NCBI GenBank assembly: GCA_947471695.1
Contig: CANIWY010000069.1
Span: 1 to 5,386, forward strand
Direction: 5' to 3'
Source of the DNA: Nitrosomonadaceae bacterium
GTDB lineage: Bacteria; Pseudomonadota; Gammaproteobacteria; Burkholderiales; Nitrosomonadaceae
DNA length: 5,386 nt
The translations under genes were made by a program, and so were the position numbers. This document shows, piece by piece, positions 1 to 5,386 of the stretch. Position 1 is the stretch's first letter. Each line of letters opens with the position of its first letter. The notes under the pieces were generated by a model. The model saw only the letters and a list, made by a program, of their open reading frames with translations. It was not told the origin of the DNA and made no database searches.

Positions 1-1
1 C

Positions 2-1474
2 CATCTGATTACTGGGTTAGAGGATGCTAAAGAGGACACTCACGCATCAGTCAGCCGGCCCTTCCTAATAAAAGCGCTCAATCAGATCAGTGTTAATCCA
101 GGCAGTGTCATCGATTTGAAGAATCTTAAACTGAATATCGACTCACTATTGGAAGCTGGCTTCACCGCTGCATCTGTTTACGATATTCATGGCAAGGAGT
201 TAGCAAGTACGGGGCATTTCATACCGAATTTAAAGACCTCGTTTTCATTAACAAATGACACCTCTACAATTATGGTGTGGGACCCCATAGGTAAAGCCCT
301 ATTCCTACGTACCACTGAGAGTGTGCTGAATTCTGATCAACATAAGATCGGCAGCCTTACGACTGAGAAGAACCTCAAGGATCTAGTCCGAGGTAGCAAG
401 CTGCACAGATCGGTCGGTAAAACGGGTGAATTTATGCTGTGCGAACCTGTAATGAAAAGTTCCATTGAGATGGACTGCTTGCTGATTCGAGAAAGTGGAA
501 GTGAATTTAAACGACTGCCTCGTATGGTGAACAACCAATCACTCCCGATGAACTTCGCCTTGAATGGAAAGACTGGCGTCATCAGCACTAAGGACTATCG
601 ACAGATTTCGGTCGTTGCAGCCTATCTGGGGTTAACTGATTTAAACTTCGGAATGGTTCTGAAGTTAGATGAGGAGGAATTGTACGAACCGACAAGCACG
701 CATCTCTATAGGATTGTCATATATACTTTCATAGCAGCCGTTCTGGGCTGGATCCTCCTTTACTGGCTGGTATTTCCGCTGGTAAGTAAATTGGTTAAAT
801 CAGAGTCTAACCTACGTAATTTGATGGCTCATCACGAAACCCTCAGAGAGGAGGAGCGACGGCGGATTGCACGAGACATACATGATCAGATGGGGAGTGA
901 TCTTTCAGGTATCAACTCCCACCTATCGATCGCGATCAATCATTCGCAGAAGATGGGTCTGACCCCAAACTCGCATTTAGTGAGTGCAAGTGAACTGGCA
1001 GTGAATGCGATGAGTTCCATGCGCAACACGATCAACGAGCTGCACCCTCCCATATTGGGAAATTTTGGGATATGGGAGGCCCTGAGATGGTATTGCGGCC
1101 AGATCGAAGAAAGAGAAGACTTTCAATGCGAGCTTGTCATTGACGAACTGACCGAGTCAATCAAAGTTGGATCTGATCTTAGCACTTCAATCTTTCGAAT
1201 GGCTCAAGAGTCAATCGCCAATGTGGTCCACCATGCCAAAGCATCGATGGTAACCATTCATGCCAGGATCCAAGACGGCACCGTGACCATCGAGATATCA
1301 GATGATGGCATCGGCATCCCCAGCGACCTGCAGTTCAATCAAAATTCGATGGGCATCATTGGAATGAGGGAGAGATGTCTTCTCCACCAAGGCAGTCTAG
1401 AGATTAAAGACACCCCCGGACATGGGACAACCTTAGCGATACGGCTACCAATTGGAGATTCACTTGGCGACTAA
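2..1474 (+). CDS. Sensor histidine kinase, HisKA_3 (NarX/DesK-like) class, 5'-partial
   Basis: An inner-membrane sensor kinase that should autophosphorylate on His and pass phosphate to the overlapping response regulator. The frame is open from base 2 with no stop and no ATG before the first possible start, TTG at 116, which lacks a Shine-Dalgarno. The 38 codons before it read as sensor-domain protein, so the true start and first membrane segment lie left of the window. Numbering from TTG 116: extracytoplasmic Cache-like sensor module to about 197, ending in the typical DYRQISVVAAY and GMVLKLDEEELY segments; transmembrane helix about 199-222; linker; H-box ERRRIARDIHDQ with phospho-acceptor His256 (bases 881-883); ATPase N-box AQESIANVVHHA (363-374), DDGIGI (396-401), GMRER (416-420) and GHGTT (435-439). 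The position five residues after the His is Ser261 instead of the common Gln. The kinase class is firm; the Cache assignment is by resemblance and the ligand is unknown. Confidence 0.93.
   Translation, partial: HLITGLEDAKEDTHASVSRPFLIKALNQISVNPGSVIDLKNLKLNIDSLLEAGFTAASVYDIHGKELASTGHFIPNLKTSFSLTNDTSTIMVWDPIGKALFLRTTESVLNSDQHKIGSLTTEKNLKDLVRGSKLHRSVGKTGEFMLCEPVMKSSIEMDCLLIRESGSEFKRLPRMVNNQSLPMNFALNGKTGVISTKDYRQISVVAAYLGLTDLNFGMVLKLDEEELYEPTSTHLYRIVIYTFIAAVLGWILLYWLVFPLVSKLVKSESNLRNLMAHHETLREEERRRIARDIHDQMGSDLSGINSHLSIAINHSQKMGLTPNSHLVSASELAVNAMSSMRNTINELHPPILGNFGIWEALRWYCGQIEEREDFQCELVIDELTESIKVGSDLSTSIFRMAQESIANVVHHAKASMVTIHARIQDGTVTIEISDDGIGIPSDLQFNQNSMGIIGMRERCLLHQGSLEIKDTPGHGTTLAIRLPIGDSLGD
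1454..1457 (+). promoter_or_regulatory. Ribosome binding site deciding the response-regulator start
   Basis: GGAG lies inside the last codons of the kinase, six bases before the TTG at 1464. It favours that start over the TTG at 1452, before which no purine-rich site is seen. Initiation would occur while ribosomes still read the kinase end, so coupling is likely. Confidence 0.6.
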
Positions 1475-2105
1475 GAAGATCAAGGTACTACTAGTCGATG
1501 ACCACTCAATTGTGCGCAATGGCATACGGATGATGATCAATACGGCGGACGATATCGAAGTGACGGGCGAAGCGGAAAGTGCAGTAGAGGCATTAAGCAT
1601 AATGCAGCAGAATAGCTTCGATATTGCACTACTCGATATTGAATTACCTGATAGCAGTGGTCTTGATCTTCTGAAAATACTGCGGAAAAAATACCCTAAA
1701 CTTATTATTCTGATGCTGAGTATATATTTAGAAGAGATCTATGCAACGAGGGCGCTAAAGTACGGCGCCTCTGGATACCTATCCAAGGACTGCTCGATCG
1801 AGACCTTGGTCACGGCGATTCGCAAGACGGCGGCAGGGGGAAGGTATGTCAGCCCTGAACTCACTGAAGCCTTAGCTCGGTCGCTCAGTAGCAAGAAAAT
1901 ATCATCTCATACAGACCTATCTGACCGAGAACTTGAGGTATTAAAGCAGCTTGCTAGTGGGTCCTCTCTTGTAGATATTGCCGCTAAACTACATTTAAGT
2001 TCAAATACAGTCACGACCTATCGGAGTCGCATCTTAGCTAAGCTGGGTCTGAAAGGTAATGCCGCCCTCACCCGCTATGCAATTGAAAATAAGCTGATAT
2101 CTTAA
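1464..2105 (+). CDS. NarL/FixJ-family response regulator (receiver + LuxR-type HTH)
   Basis: A cytoplasmic DNA-binding response regulator, very probably the partner of the overlapping kinase. I chose the TTG at 1464 (213 aa) because GGAG at 1454-1457 sits six bases upstream. The in-frame TTG at 1452 (217 aa) has no such site, and the next ATG falls inside the receiver domain. Numbering from 1464: acidic pocket Asp12-Asp13 (LLVDDH), phospho-acceptor Asp58 (ALLDIELPD), switch Ser86 (MLSIY) and conserved Lys108 (YLSKD), all intact. After a linker, the C-terminal HTH runs from LSDRELEVLKQLASG (about 151) through IAAKLHLSSNTVTTYRSRI to RYAIENKLI at the end, the normal layout and length for the family. 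It overlaps the kinase stop by 11 bases, implying one transcript and translational coupling. Target genes cannot be deduced. Confidence 0.95.
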   Translation: MATKKIKVLLVDDHSIVRNGIRMMINTADDIEVTGEAESAVEALSIMQQNSFDIALLDIELPDSSGLDLLKILRKKYPKLIILMLSIYLEEIYATRALKYGASGYLSKDCSIETLVTAIRKTAAGGRYVSPELTEALARSLSSKKISSHTDLSDRELEVLKQLASGSSLVDIAAKLHLSSNTVTTYRSRILAKLGLKGNAALTRYAIENKLIS

Positions 2106-2113
2106 TTCAATTC

Positions 2114-2186
2114 CGATCTTGCTGATCCCTTTATAGGAAACCCATCCATTAAGATGAGGGGGATTCGGAATCAACCTGCAAGATCG
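2114..2186. repeat. Structured element bounded by perfect 9-bp inverted repeats
   Basis: CGATCTTGC at 2114-2122 is exactly complementary to GCAAGATCG at 2178-2186, 55 bases apart. Between them are further pairings: ATCCC (2125-2129) with GGGAT (2160-2164), and a small hairpin in which CATC (2143-2146) pairs with GATG (2153-2156) around a six-base loop, extended by CC/GG across a bulged A. No T-run follows on the plus strand, so it is not a canonical terminator for the response regulator. It could be an RNA-level 3' structure, a short palindromic repeat of the REP/MITE kind, or chance. I see no second copy in the window. Confidence 0.4.
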
Positions 2187-2275
2187 CTCTGACGCGAAGA
2201 GGCCCCAACCTCATTCTAGGAGCTTCCCCCATGAGCGACTACTGAACCCAATCTTCCGCTCCCGATGCGCTCTCT

Positions 2276-2327
2276 CAAAGAAAAGATACATCCGGTGGCG
2301 GCCGTGGCACGCTCAACCGCCTAAACC
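2276..2327 (-). terminator. Weak terminator-like hairpin after nadB
   Basis: Reading the minus strand after the nadB stop, GGCGG (2321-2317) can pair with CCGCC (2301-2297), extended by GGT (2327-2325) with ACC (2296-2294) across a three-base bulge, around a 15-base loop. A T-rich tract TCTTTTCTTT (2286-2277) follows after seven bases. The long loop and the gap before the T-tract make it a poor intrinsic terminator. It is listed because nothing better is seen between the convergent genes. Confidence 0.25.
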
Positions 2328-2328
2328 A

Positions 2329-3915
2329 TCACTGCTTCAGTACGGTATTAACTGCCTCCGGCAGAAGATCGGGGTAGTCTCTACTAAAGTGAAGACCCCG
2401 ACTCTCATGACGGAGCATGGCGCTTTGTACAATAAGATCGGCAGTATCCACAAGATTACGCAATTCAAGCAGATCGCTGGTAACCCGGAAATGGGCGTAA
2501 TACTCGCTGATCTCTTCGTGTAGCAACTTGATCCGATGCTGAGCACGTTGAAGACGCTTGTTGGTACGAACGATACCCACGTAGTCCCACATGAAACGCC
2601 TCAGTTCATCCCAGTTATGCGAGATAACAATCTCCTCATCTGCATCACTGACTCGGCTCTCATCCCATGGGGGTAGTTGCACGACAGGCATCTCCGGTAA
2701 TCGAAGAATATCTACCGCTGCAGCCTGCCCAAAGACCAAGCACTCAAGCAGTGAGTTACTGGCTAGACGGTTGGCACCGTGCAATCCGGTATGGGCGGTC
2801 TCACCGATGGCATAAAGATTATCCAGATCGGTCTTGCCGTCCAAGTCTGTAACGATACCCCCACACGTATAATGAGCAGCCGGCACCACTGGGATCGGCT
2901 GCTTGGCTATATCGATCCCTAACTCTAGACAGCGTGCATAGATATTGGGGAAGTGCTCCCGCAGGAAGTCTTCAGACTTGTGAGAGATGTCCAGATAAAC
3001 ACAATCTAGTCCGCGCTTCTTCATTTCAAAATCGATCGCTCGGGCGACAATATCTCTCGGCGCAAGCTCCGCACGATCATCGTGCCACGGCATGAACCGC
3101 GAACCATCCGGCAGCTTCAGTAGACCGCCCTCTCCCCTAACCGCTTCAGAAATCAAGAACGATTTTGCGTGTGGGTGGTATAGACAGGTCGGGTGGAACT
3201 GAACGAACTCCATATTGGAGATACGGCAGCCCGCCCTCCAGCCCATGGCAACACCATCACCGGTCGCCGAGTCTGGGTTGGTCGTATAAAGATAAACCTT
3301 GCCCGCGCCACCCGTCGCCAGGACCGTACTATGTGCGGAGATGGTGTCGACCCGACCTTCTGAACTATCGAGCACATAAGCACCATAGCACCGGTTCTCA
3401 CCCACGACAGAACGACCCATCTTCGCATCGGTAATTAGATCGATCGCGATATGGTGCTCAAGAACCGTGATATTGGGGTGGGATCGAGCCTTCTCCCCGA
3501 GGGTGAGCTGTACCGCCTGCCCCGTGGCATCTGCCGCATGTATCACCCGTCTCACGCTATGGCCGCCCTCCCGAGTCAGGTGATAACCGGTTGAATTATT
3601 CTGATCACGAGTAAATGGCACCCCCTGATCGATCAACCATTCAATCGCTCGTGGACCATTCTCAGCCACATAACGGGTGACTGATTCATTGCATAACCCT
3701 GCACCGGCTGCCAGGGTGTCTTGGATATGGGTATCGGGAGAGTCCTCTTGTGAAAGTGCGGCCGCGATACCACCCTGAGCCCATCCACTGGCACTTTCAA
3801 GGAGAGCCCTCTTGGTGACAAGGCAAACTTTTTTCGTTTGAGCTAAATTAAGTGCGAGCGTCAGACCGGCAAGACCACTACCGACAATAAGTACGTCAAA
3901 ATTCAATTGGGACAT
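2329..3915 (-). CDS. nadB: L-aspartate oxidase
   Basis: A cytoplasmic FAD enzyme that oxidises L-aspartate to iminoaspartate, which quinolinate synthase NadA condenses with dihydroxyacetone phosphate in de novo NAD synthesis. The protein is 528 aa, close to the usual ~540. Visible landmarks: N-terminal FAD-binding DVLIVGSGLAGL (GxGxxG at 12-17); the NadB-typical SGWAQGGIAAAL (42-53); HLTREGGHSVRRVIHAAD (112-129); ATGGAGKVY (200-208); and EFVQFHPT (236-243) with active-site His241. RGEGG (260-264), PRDIVARA with Arg287, HYTCGGI with His348 and GANRLASNSLLE (380-391) follow. The C-terminal helical part ends with the family's RHESRGLHFSRDYP. This distinguishes it from the related SdhA/FrdA. The ATG start gives the natural family N-terminus, although the bases before it (CCTGAACAGC) contain no good Shine-Dalgarno. 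It is divergent from rpoE; nadA and nadC are not in the window. No damage is seen. Confidence 0.98.
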   Translation of the reverse strand: MSQLNFDVLIVGSGLAGLTLALNLAQTKKVCLVTKRALLESASGWAQGGIAAALSQEDSPDTHIQDTLAAGAGLCNESVTRYVAENGPRAIEWLIDQGVPFTRDQNNSTGYHLTREGGHSVRRVIHAADATGQAVQLTLGEKARSHPNITVLEHHIAIDLITDAKMGRSVVGENRCYGAYVLDSSEGRVDTISAHSTVLATGGAGKVYLYTTNPDSATGDGVAMGWRAGCRISNMEFVQFHPTCLYHPHAKSFLISEAVRGEGGLLKLPDGSRFMPWHDDRAELAPRDIVARAIDFEMKKRGLDCVYLDISHKSEDFLREHFPNIYARCLELGIDIAKQPIPVVPAAHYTCGGIVTDLDGKTDLDNLYAIGETAHTGLHGANRLASNSLLECLVFGQAAAVDILRLPEMPVVQLPPWDESRVSDADEEIVISHNWDELRRFMWDYVGIVRTNKRLQRAQHRIKLLHEEISEYYAHFRVTSDLLELRNLVDTADLIVQSAMLRHESRGLHFSRDYPDLLPEAVNTVLKQ

Positions 3916-3953
3916 GCTGTTCAGGGATTAATTACATAGACCATCAAAAGAAA

Positions 3954-3962
3954 ATCATAACA
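3954..3962 (-). promoter_or_regulatory. Candidate extended -10 promoter for nadB
   Basis: On the minus strand this reads TGTTATGAT, an extended -10 (TG-N-TATGAT) about 38 bases before the nadB ATG. No good TTGACA-like -35 element is present 16-18 bases upstream, as is common for extended -10 promoters. The call rests on motif and position only. Confidence 0.35.
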
Positions 3963-4009
3963 GACTTGGTATTCCCACCCCTGTTTTTTAGAATAACTGC
4001 CTTAACCAG

Positions 4010-4038
4010 TGAACTAATCTTGGGTATCCGATGTCTGT
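4010..4038 (+). promoter_or_regulatory. Candidate sigma-E (RpoE)-type promoter for the rpoE operon
   Basis: TGAACTA at 4010-4016 resembles the sigma-E -35 consensus (GGAACTT). TCTGT at 4034-4038 resembles its -10 (TCTGA-like), with a 17-base spacer. Transcription would start near 4045, giving an untranslated leader of about 124 bases. Sigma-E autoregulation is well established in relatives, so motif plus location make this plausible. A TATACT at 4096-4101 could be a housekeeping -10, but it lacks a -35. Confidence 0.4.
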
Positions 4039-4154
4039 TACATCAGATTCAGCGTGTTAAGATCCTTTCAGTTCTCGGATCGGCCCTTGAACGGCTATAC
4101 TTGTTCTGCCGCCTCAGAAAGCGGTGGTATTTACAAGTACAAATCATAATGTTC

Positions 4155-4159
4155 AGGGA
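4155..4159 (+). promoter_or_regulatory. Ribosome binding site deciding the rpoE start
   Basis: AGGGA ends nine bases before the ATG at 4169, with a further AGG closer in. This supports ATG 4169 over the in-frame GTG at 4124, which would add 15 residues that look unlike the family N-terminus. Confidence 0.5.
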
Positions 4160-4168
4160 ACAGGCAGT

Positions 4169-4774
4169 ATGAGTGACCGGGAGATTGATCAGCAGTTGGT
4201 AGAACGCGTACAACGTGGGGATAAGCAAGCCTTCGATCTACTCGTGACCAAGTACCAACGTAAGTTGGCTCGCTTGCTATCTCAGTTCATCCGAGATGCG
4301 GCCGAGGTGGAGGATGTCGCTCAGGAGACATTCATCAAGGCCTACCGTGCATTACCGTCATTCCGGGGAGAGAGCGCGTTCTATACCTGGCTATACCGGA
4401 TAGGCATTAATACCGCCAAGAATTTCCTGGTAACACAGGGTCGACGTGCGCCCACTATGACGAGCGCCAGTCTCGATATTGAGGATGCAGAGAACTTTGA
4501 GGAGGGCAGTCAGTTACGGGAGATGAATACGCCAGAAAGCGAACTGATGAGTAAACAGATCGCTGAGACGGTGAACCAAACTCTACAAGAATTGCCAGAG
4601 GAATTACGAAAGGCAATCACCTTGAGAGAGATCGAGGGTATTAGTTATGAAGAAATTGCAACCATCATGAACTGCCCCATCGGTACAGTGCGATCGCGTA
4701 TATTTCGTGCTCGTGAAATAATCGCAGAGAAGTTACGACCCCTGCTGGGGACCAGTCAAGATAAGAGGTGGTAG
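4169..4774 (+). CDS. rpoE: RNA polymerase sigma factor RpoE (ECF, AlgU-like)
   Basis: An extracytoplasmic-function sigma factor that directs RNA polymerase to envelope-stress promoters when released from RseA. The 201-aa product begins MSDREIDQQLVERVQRGD, the expected N-terminus; a longer frame to GTG 4124 is rejected. Region 2 spans about 10-90, with FDLLVTKYQRK (22-32), DVAQETFIKAYRALPSFRG (49-67) and FYTWLYRIGINTAKN (71-85), which carry the core-binding and -10-reading helices. A variable linker (about 90-125) follows, then region 4 with LPEELRKAITLREIEGISYEEIA (from 142) and the -35-reading HTH CPIGTVRSRIFRAREI (169-184). Two-domain architecture and length are normal for the RpoE/AlgU group. 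It is first in the operon; the rseA ATG starts one base after its TAG stop. Autoregulation is likely from the upstream sigma-E-like promoter. Confidence 0.98.
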   Translation: MSDREIDQQLVERVQRGDKQAFDLLVTKYQRKLARLLSQFIRDAAEVEDVAQETFIKAYRALPSFRGESAFYTWLYRIGINTAKNFLVTQGRRAPTMTSASLDIEDAENFEEGSQLREMNTPESELMSKQIAETVNQTLQELPEELRKAITLREIEGISYEEIATIMNCPIGTVRSRIFRAREIIAEKLRPLLGTSQDKRW

Positions 4775-4775
4775 T

Positions 4776-5309
4776 ATGAAGAGCAAAATATCAGCGATGA
4801 TGGATGGTGAACTGGAGTCTGAAGATGTCTCTAGCATCATCACCCAGATCAAGAAGACAGACGATCTAAAGAACGACTGGTCGACCTACCACCTGATTGG
4901 AGATAGCTTACGCCGATCCTCGTCATCCATCGATATATCCCACCGTGTCAGTACCGCACTGGCCACCGAACCCACCCTACTCGCACCACGACCAACGAAA
5001 CAGAATAAGTTTAAGGTATTCGCCCTCTCTGCAGCAGCCTCATTGGCCGCGGCCGCGGCTGTTGGATGGATGGGACTGCAGAGTATGGGTCACTCACCAG
5101 AAAATTTTACGAATAATAAAATAGCCCTCCAACCCGCACCACCCCCCGCAATCCCAGCTTCAAGCTCTGTCACCGACCCAGCACCCGCCCCCGCTCAGAT
5201 TAATGACTACTTACTCGCTCACCGCCAATTCTCAGCTACTCCAGCGATGTACGGAGTAGCACCCTACTTACGCACATCCACAGAATCGCGAGGAAGTCCC
5301 TCTCGATGA
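4776..5309 (+). CDS. rseA: Sigma-E anti-sigma factor RseA (MucA-like)
   Basis: A single-pass inner-membrane protein whose cytoplasmic N-terminus sequesters RpoE and which is destroyed by stepwise proteolysis (DegS, then RseP in E. coli) during envelope stress. In the 177 aa, the N-terminal anti-sigma domain carries the signatures ISAMMDGEL (5-13) and WSTYHLIGDSLR (35-46). A transmembrane helix rich in alanine lies at about 79-101. The periplasmic part has a Pro/Ala linker (about 119-140) followed by a compact segment YLLAHRQFS...MYGVAPYLRT (145-167), family-typical as I recall it. It is somewhat shorter than E. coli RseA (216 aa) but complete. AGAGG at 4764-4768 is a good ribosome site seven bases before the ATG, overlapping the end of rpoE. 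Its TGA stop overlaps the next ATG, indicating a coupled operon. Confidence 0.94.
   Translation: MKSKISAMMDGELESEDVSSIITQIKKTDDLKNDWSTYHLIGDSLRRSSSSIDISHRVSTALATEPTLLAPRPTKQNKFKVFALSAAASLAAAAAVGWMGLQSMGHSPENFTNNKIALQPAPPPAIPASSSVTDPAPAPAQINDYLLAHRQFSATPAMYGVAPYLRTSTESRGSPSR
5291..5296 (+). promoter_or_regulatory. Ribosome binding site for rseB, inside rseA
   Basis: AGGAAG lies in the last codons of rseA, nine bases before the ATG at 5306. Together with the ATGA stop/start overlap it supports a real, translationally coupled start there, although only 27 codons are visible. Confidence 0.55.
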
Positions 5310-5386
5310 CACGTTCTGCACTGATTGCTTTACTAATTCTATCCGGCACGGCACAGCCCCTATTCGCGCAGAGCCCGTCTGAATCC
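5306..5386 (+). CDS. rseB: Periplasmic sigma-E regulator RseB (MucB-like), 3'-partial
   Basis: The start of the next operon gene, cut off by the right edge after exactly 27 codons. The ATG overlaps the rseA stop (ATGA). The visible peptide is a classic Sec signal: MTRS, a hydrophobic core ALIALLILSG (5-14), then a probable signal-peptidase site at LFA|QS (20-22), followed by polar SPSES. RseB binds the periplasmic part of RseA and lipoproteins, shielding RseA from the first protease. The identity rests on the conserved rpoE-rseA-rseB order and the secretion signal; the lipoprotein-binding domain itself is outside the window. Confidence 0.8.
   Translation, partial: MTRSALIALLILSGTAQPLFAQSPSES

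Noticed and set aside
337..588. Minus-strand open frame of 83 codons inside the kinase
   Set aside because: Antisense shadow of a clearly coding sensor domain; no ribosome site or recognisable motif.
2141..2160. Small hairpin considered as an intrinsic terminator for the response regulator
   Set aside because: Short bulged stem and no following T-run; better treated as part of the 2114-2186 structure.
2221..2301. Minus-strand 26-codon frame starting MYLFFERAHRER downstream of nadB
   Set aside because: No Shine-Dalgarno, no recognisable family, and it overlaps the weak terminator-like region. A frame of this length is expected by chance.
3165..3434. Plus-strand open frame of 89 codons antisense to nadB
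   Set aside because: It lies wholly within nadB, which is unambiguous. The translation is rich in Arg, Pro, His and Ser, typical of a shadow frame, and there is no family resemblance.
4124..4168. Upstream GTG start extending RpoE by 15 residues
   Set aside because: The extension does not resemble any RpoE N-terminus, its ribosome site is poor, and ATG 4169 has AGGGA upstream and gives the family-typical MSDREIDQQL start.
5044..5060. GC-rich tandem-looking tract (GCCGCGGCCGCGGC)
   Set aside because: It encodes the alanine-rich transmembrane helix of RseA in frame; codon-level low complexity, not a regulatory repeat.

Overview
The window looks like ordinary chromosomal DNA from a proteobacterium, most likely a betaproteobacterium. 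The evidence is the divergent nadB / rpoE-rseA-rseB arrangement, the strongly RpoE/AlgU-like sigma factor, and an RseA ending in the LLAH...GVAPY type of C-terminus that I associate with betaproteobacterial and some gammaproteobacterial anti-sigma factors. Base composition is near 50% GC by eye. I cannot name the genus from sequence alone.

Left part, 1-2105 (+): a two-component pair. A membrane sensor histidine kinase of the HisKA_3 (NarX/DesK-like) class runs in from beyond the left edge: its frame is open from base 2, so it is 5'-truncated by the window and does not begin at the TTG at 116. Its end overlaps a NarL/FixJ-type response regulator, whose Shine-Dalgarno lies in the kinase's last codons. 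The signal sensed and the genes controlled cannot be read from here.

Middle, 2106-2328: a 223-bp gap between convergent genes. It holds no convincing gene. It contains a 73-nt element bounded by perfect 9-bp inverted arms, a weak terminator-like hairpin for nadB, and a four-codon minigene with a good ribosome site, probably chance. Then nadB (2329-3915, -) encodes a full-length L-aspartate oxidase, the first enzyme of NAD synthesis from aspartate.

Right part, 3916-5386: a 253-bp divergent intergenic region holds a candidate extended -10 promoter for nadB and a candidate sigma-E-type promoter facing rpoE. It is followed by the envelope-stress operon: rpoE (ECF sigma factor), rseA (inner-membrane anti-sigma factor) and the first 27 codons of rseB (periplasmic regulator of RseA cleavage), cut by the right edge. 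By the known logic of this pathway, RseA holds RpoE at the membrane, RseB protects RseA, and envelope damage triggers RseA proteolysis and RpoE release. The candidate promoter would give positive autoregulation.

I see no mobile element, CRISPR array, tRNA, rRNA or defence system, and no clear previously undescribed system. The points most worth a second look are the overlapping upstream frame at the rpoE start, the structured element at 2114-2186 and the missing Gln/Asn at the kinase's usual phosphatase position.
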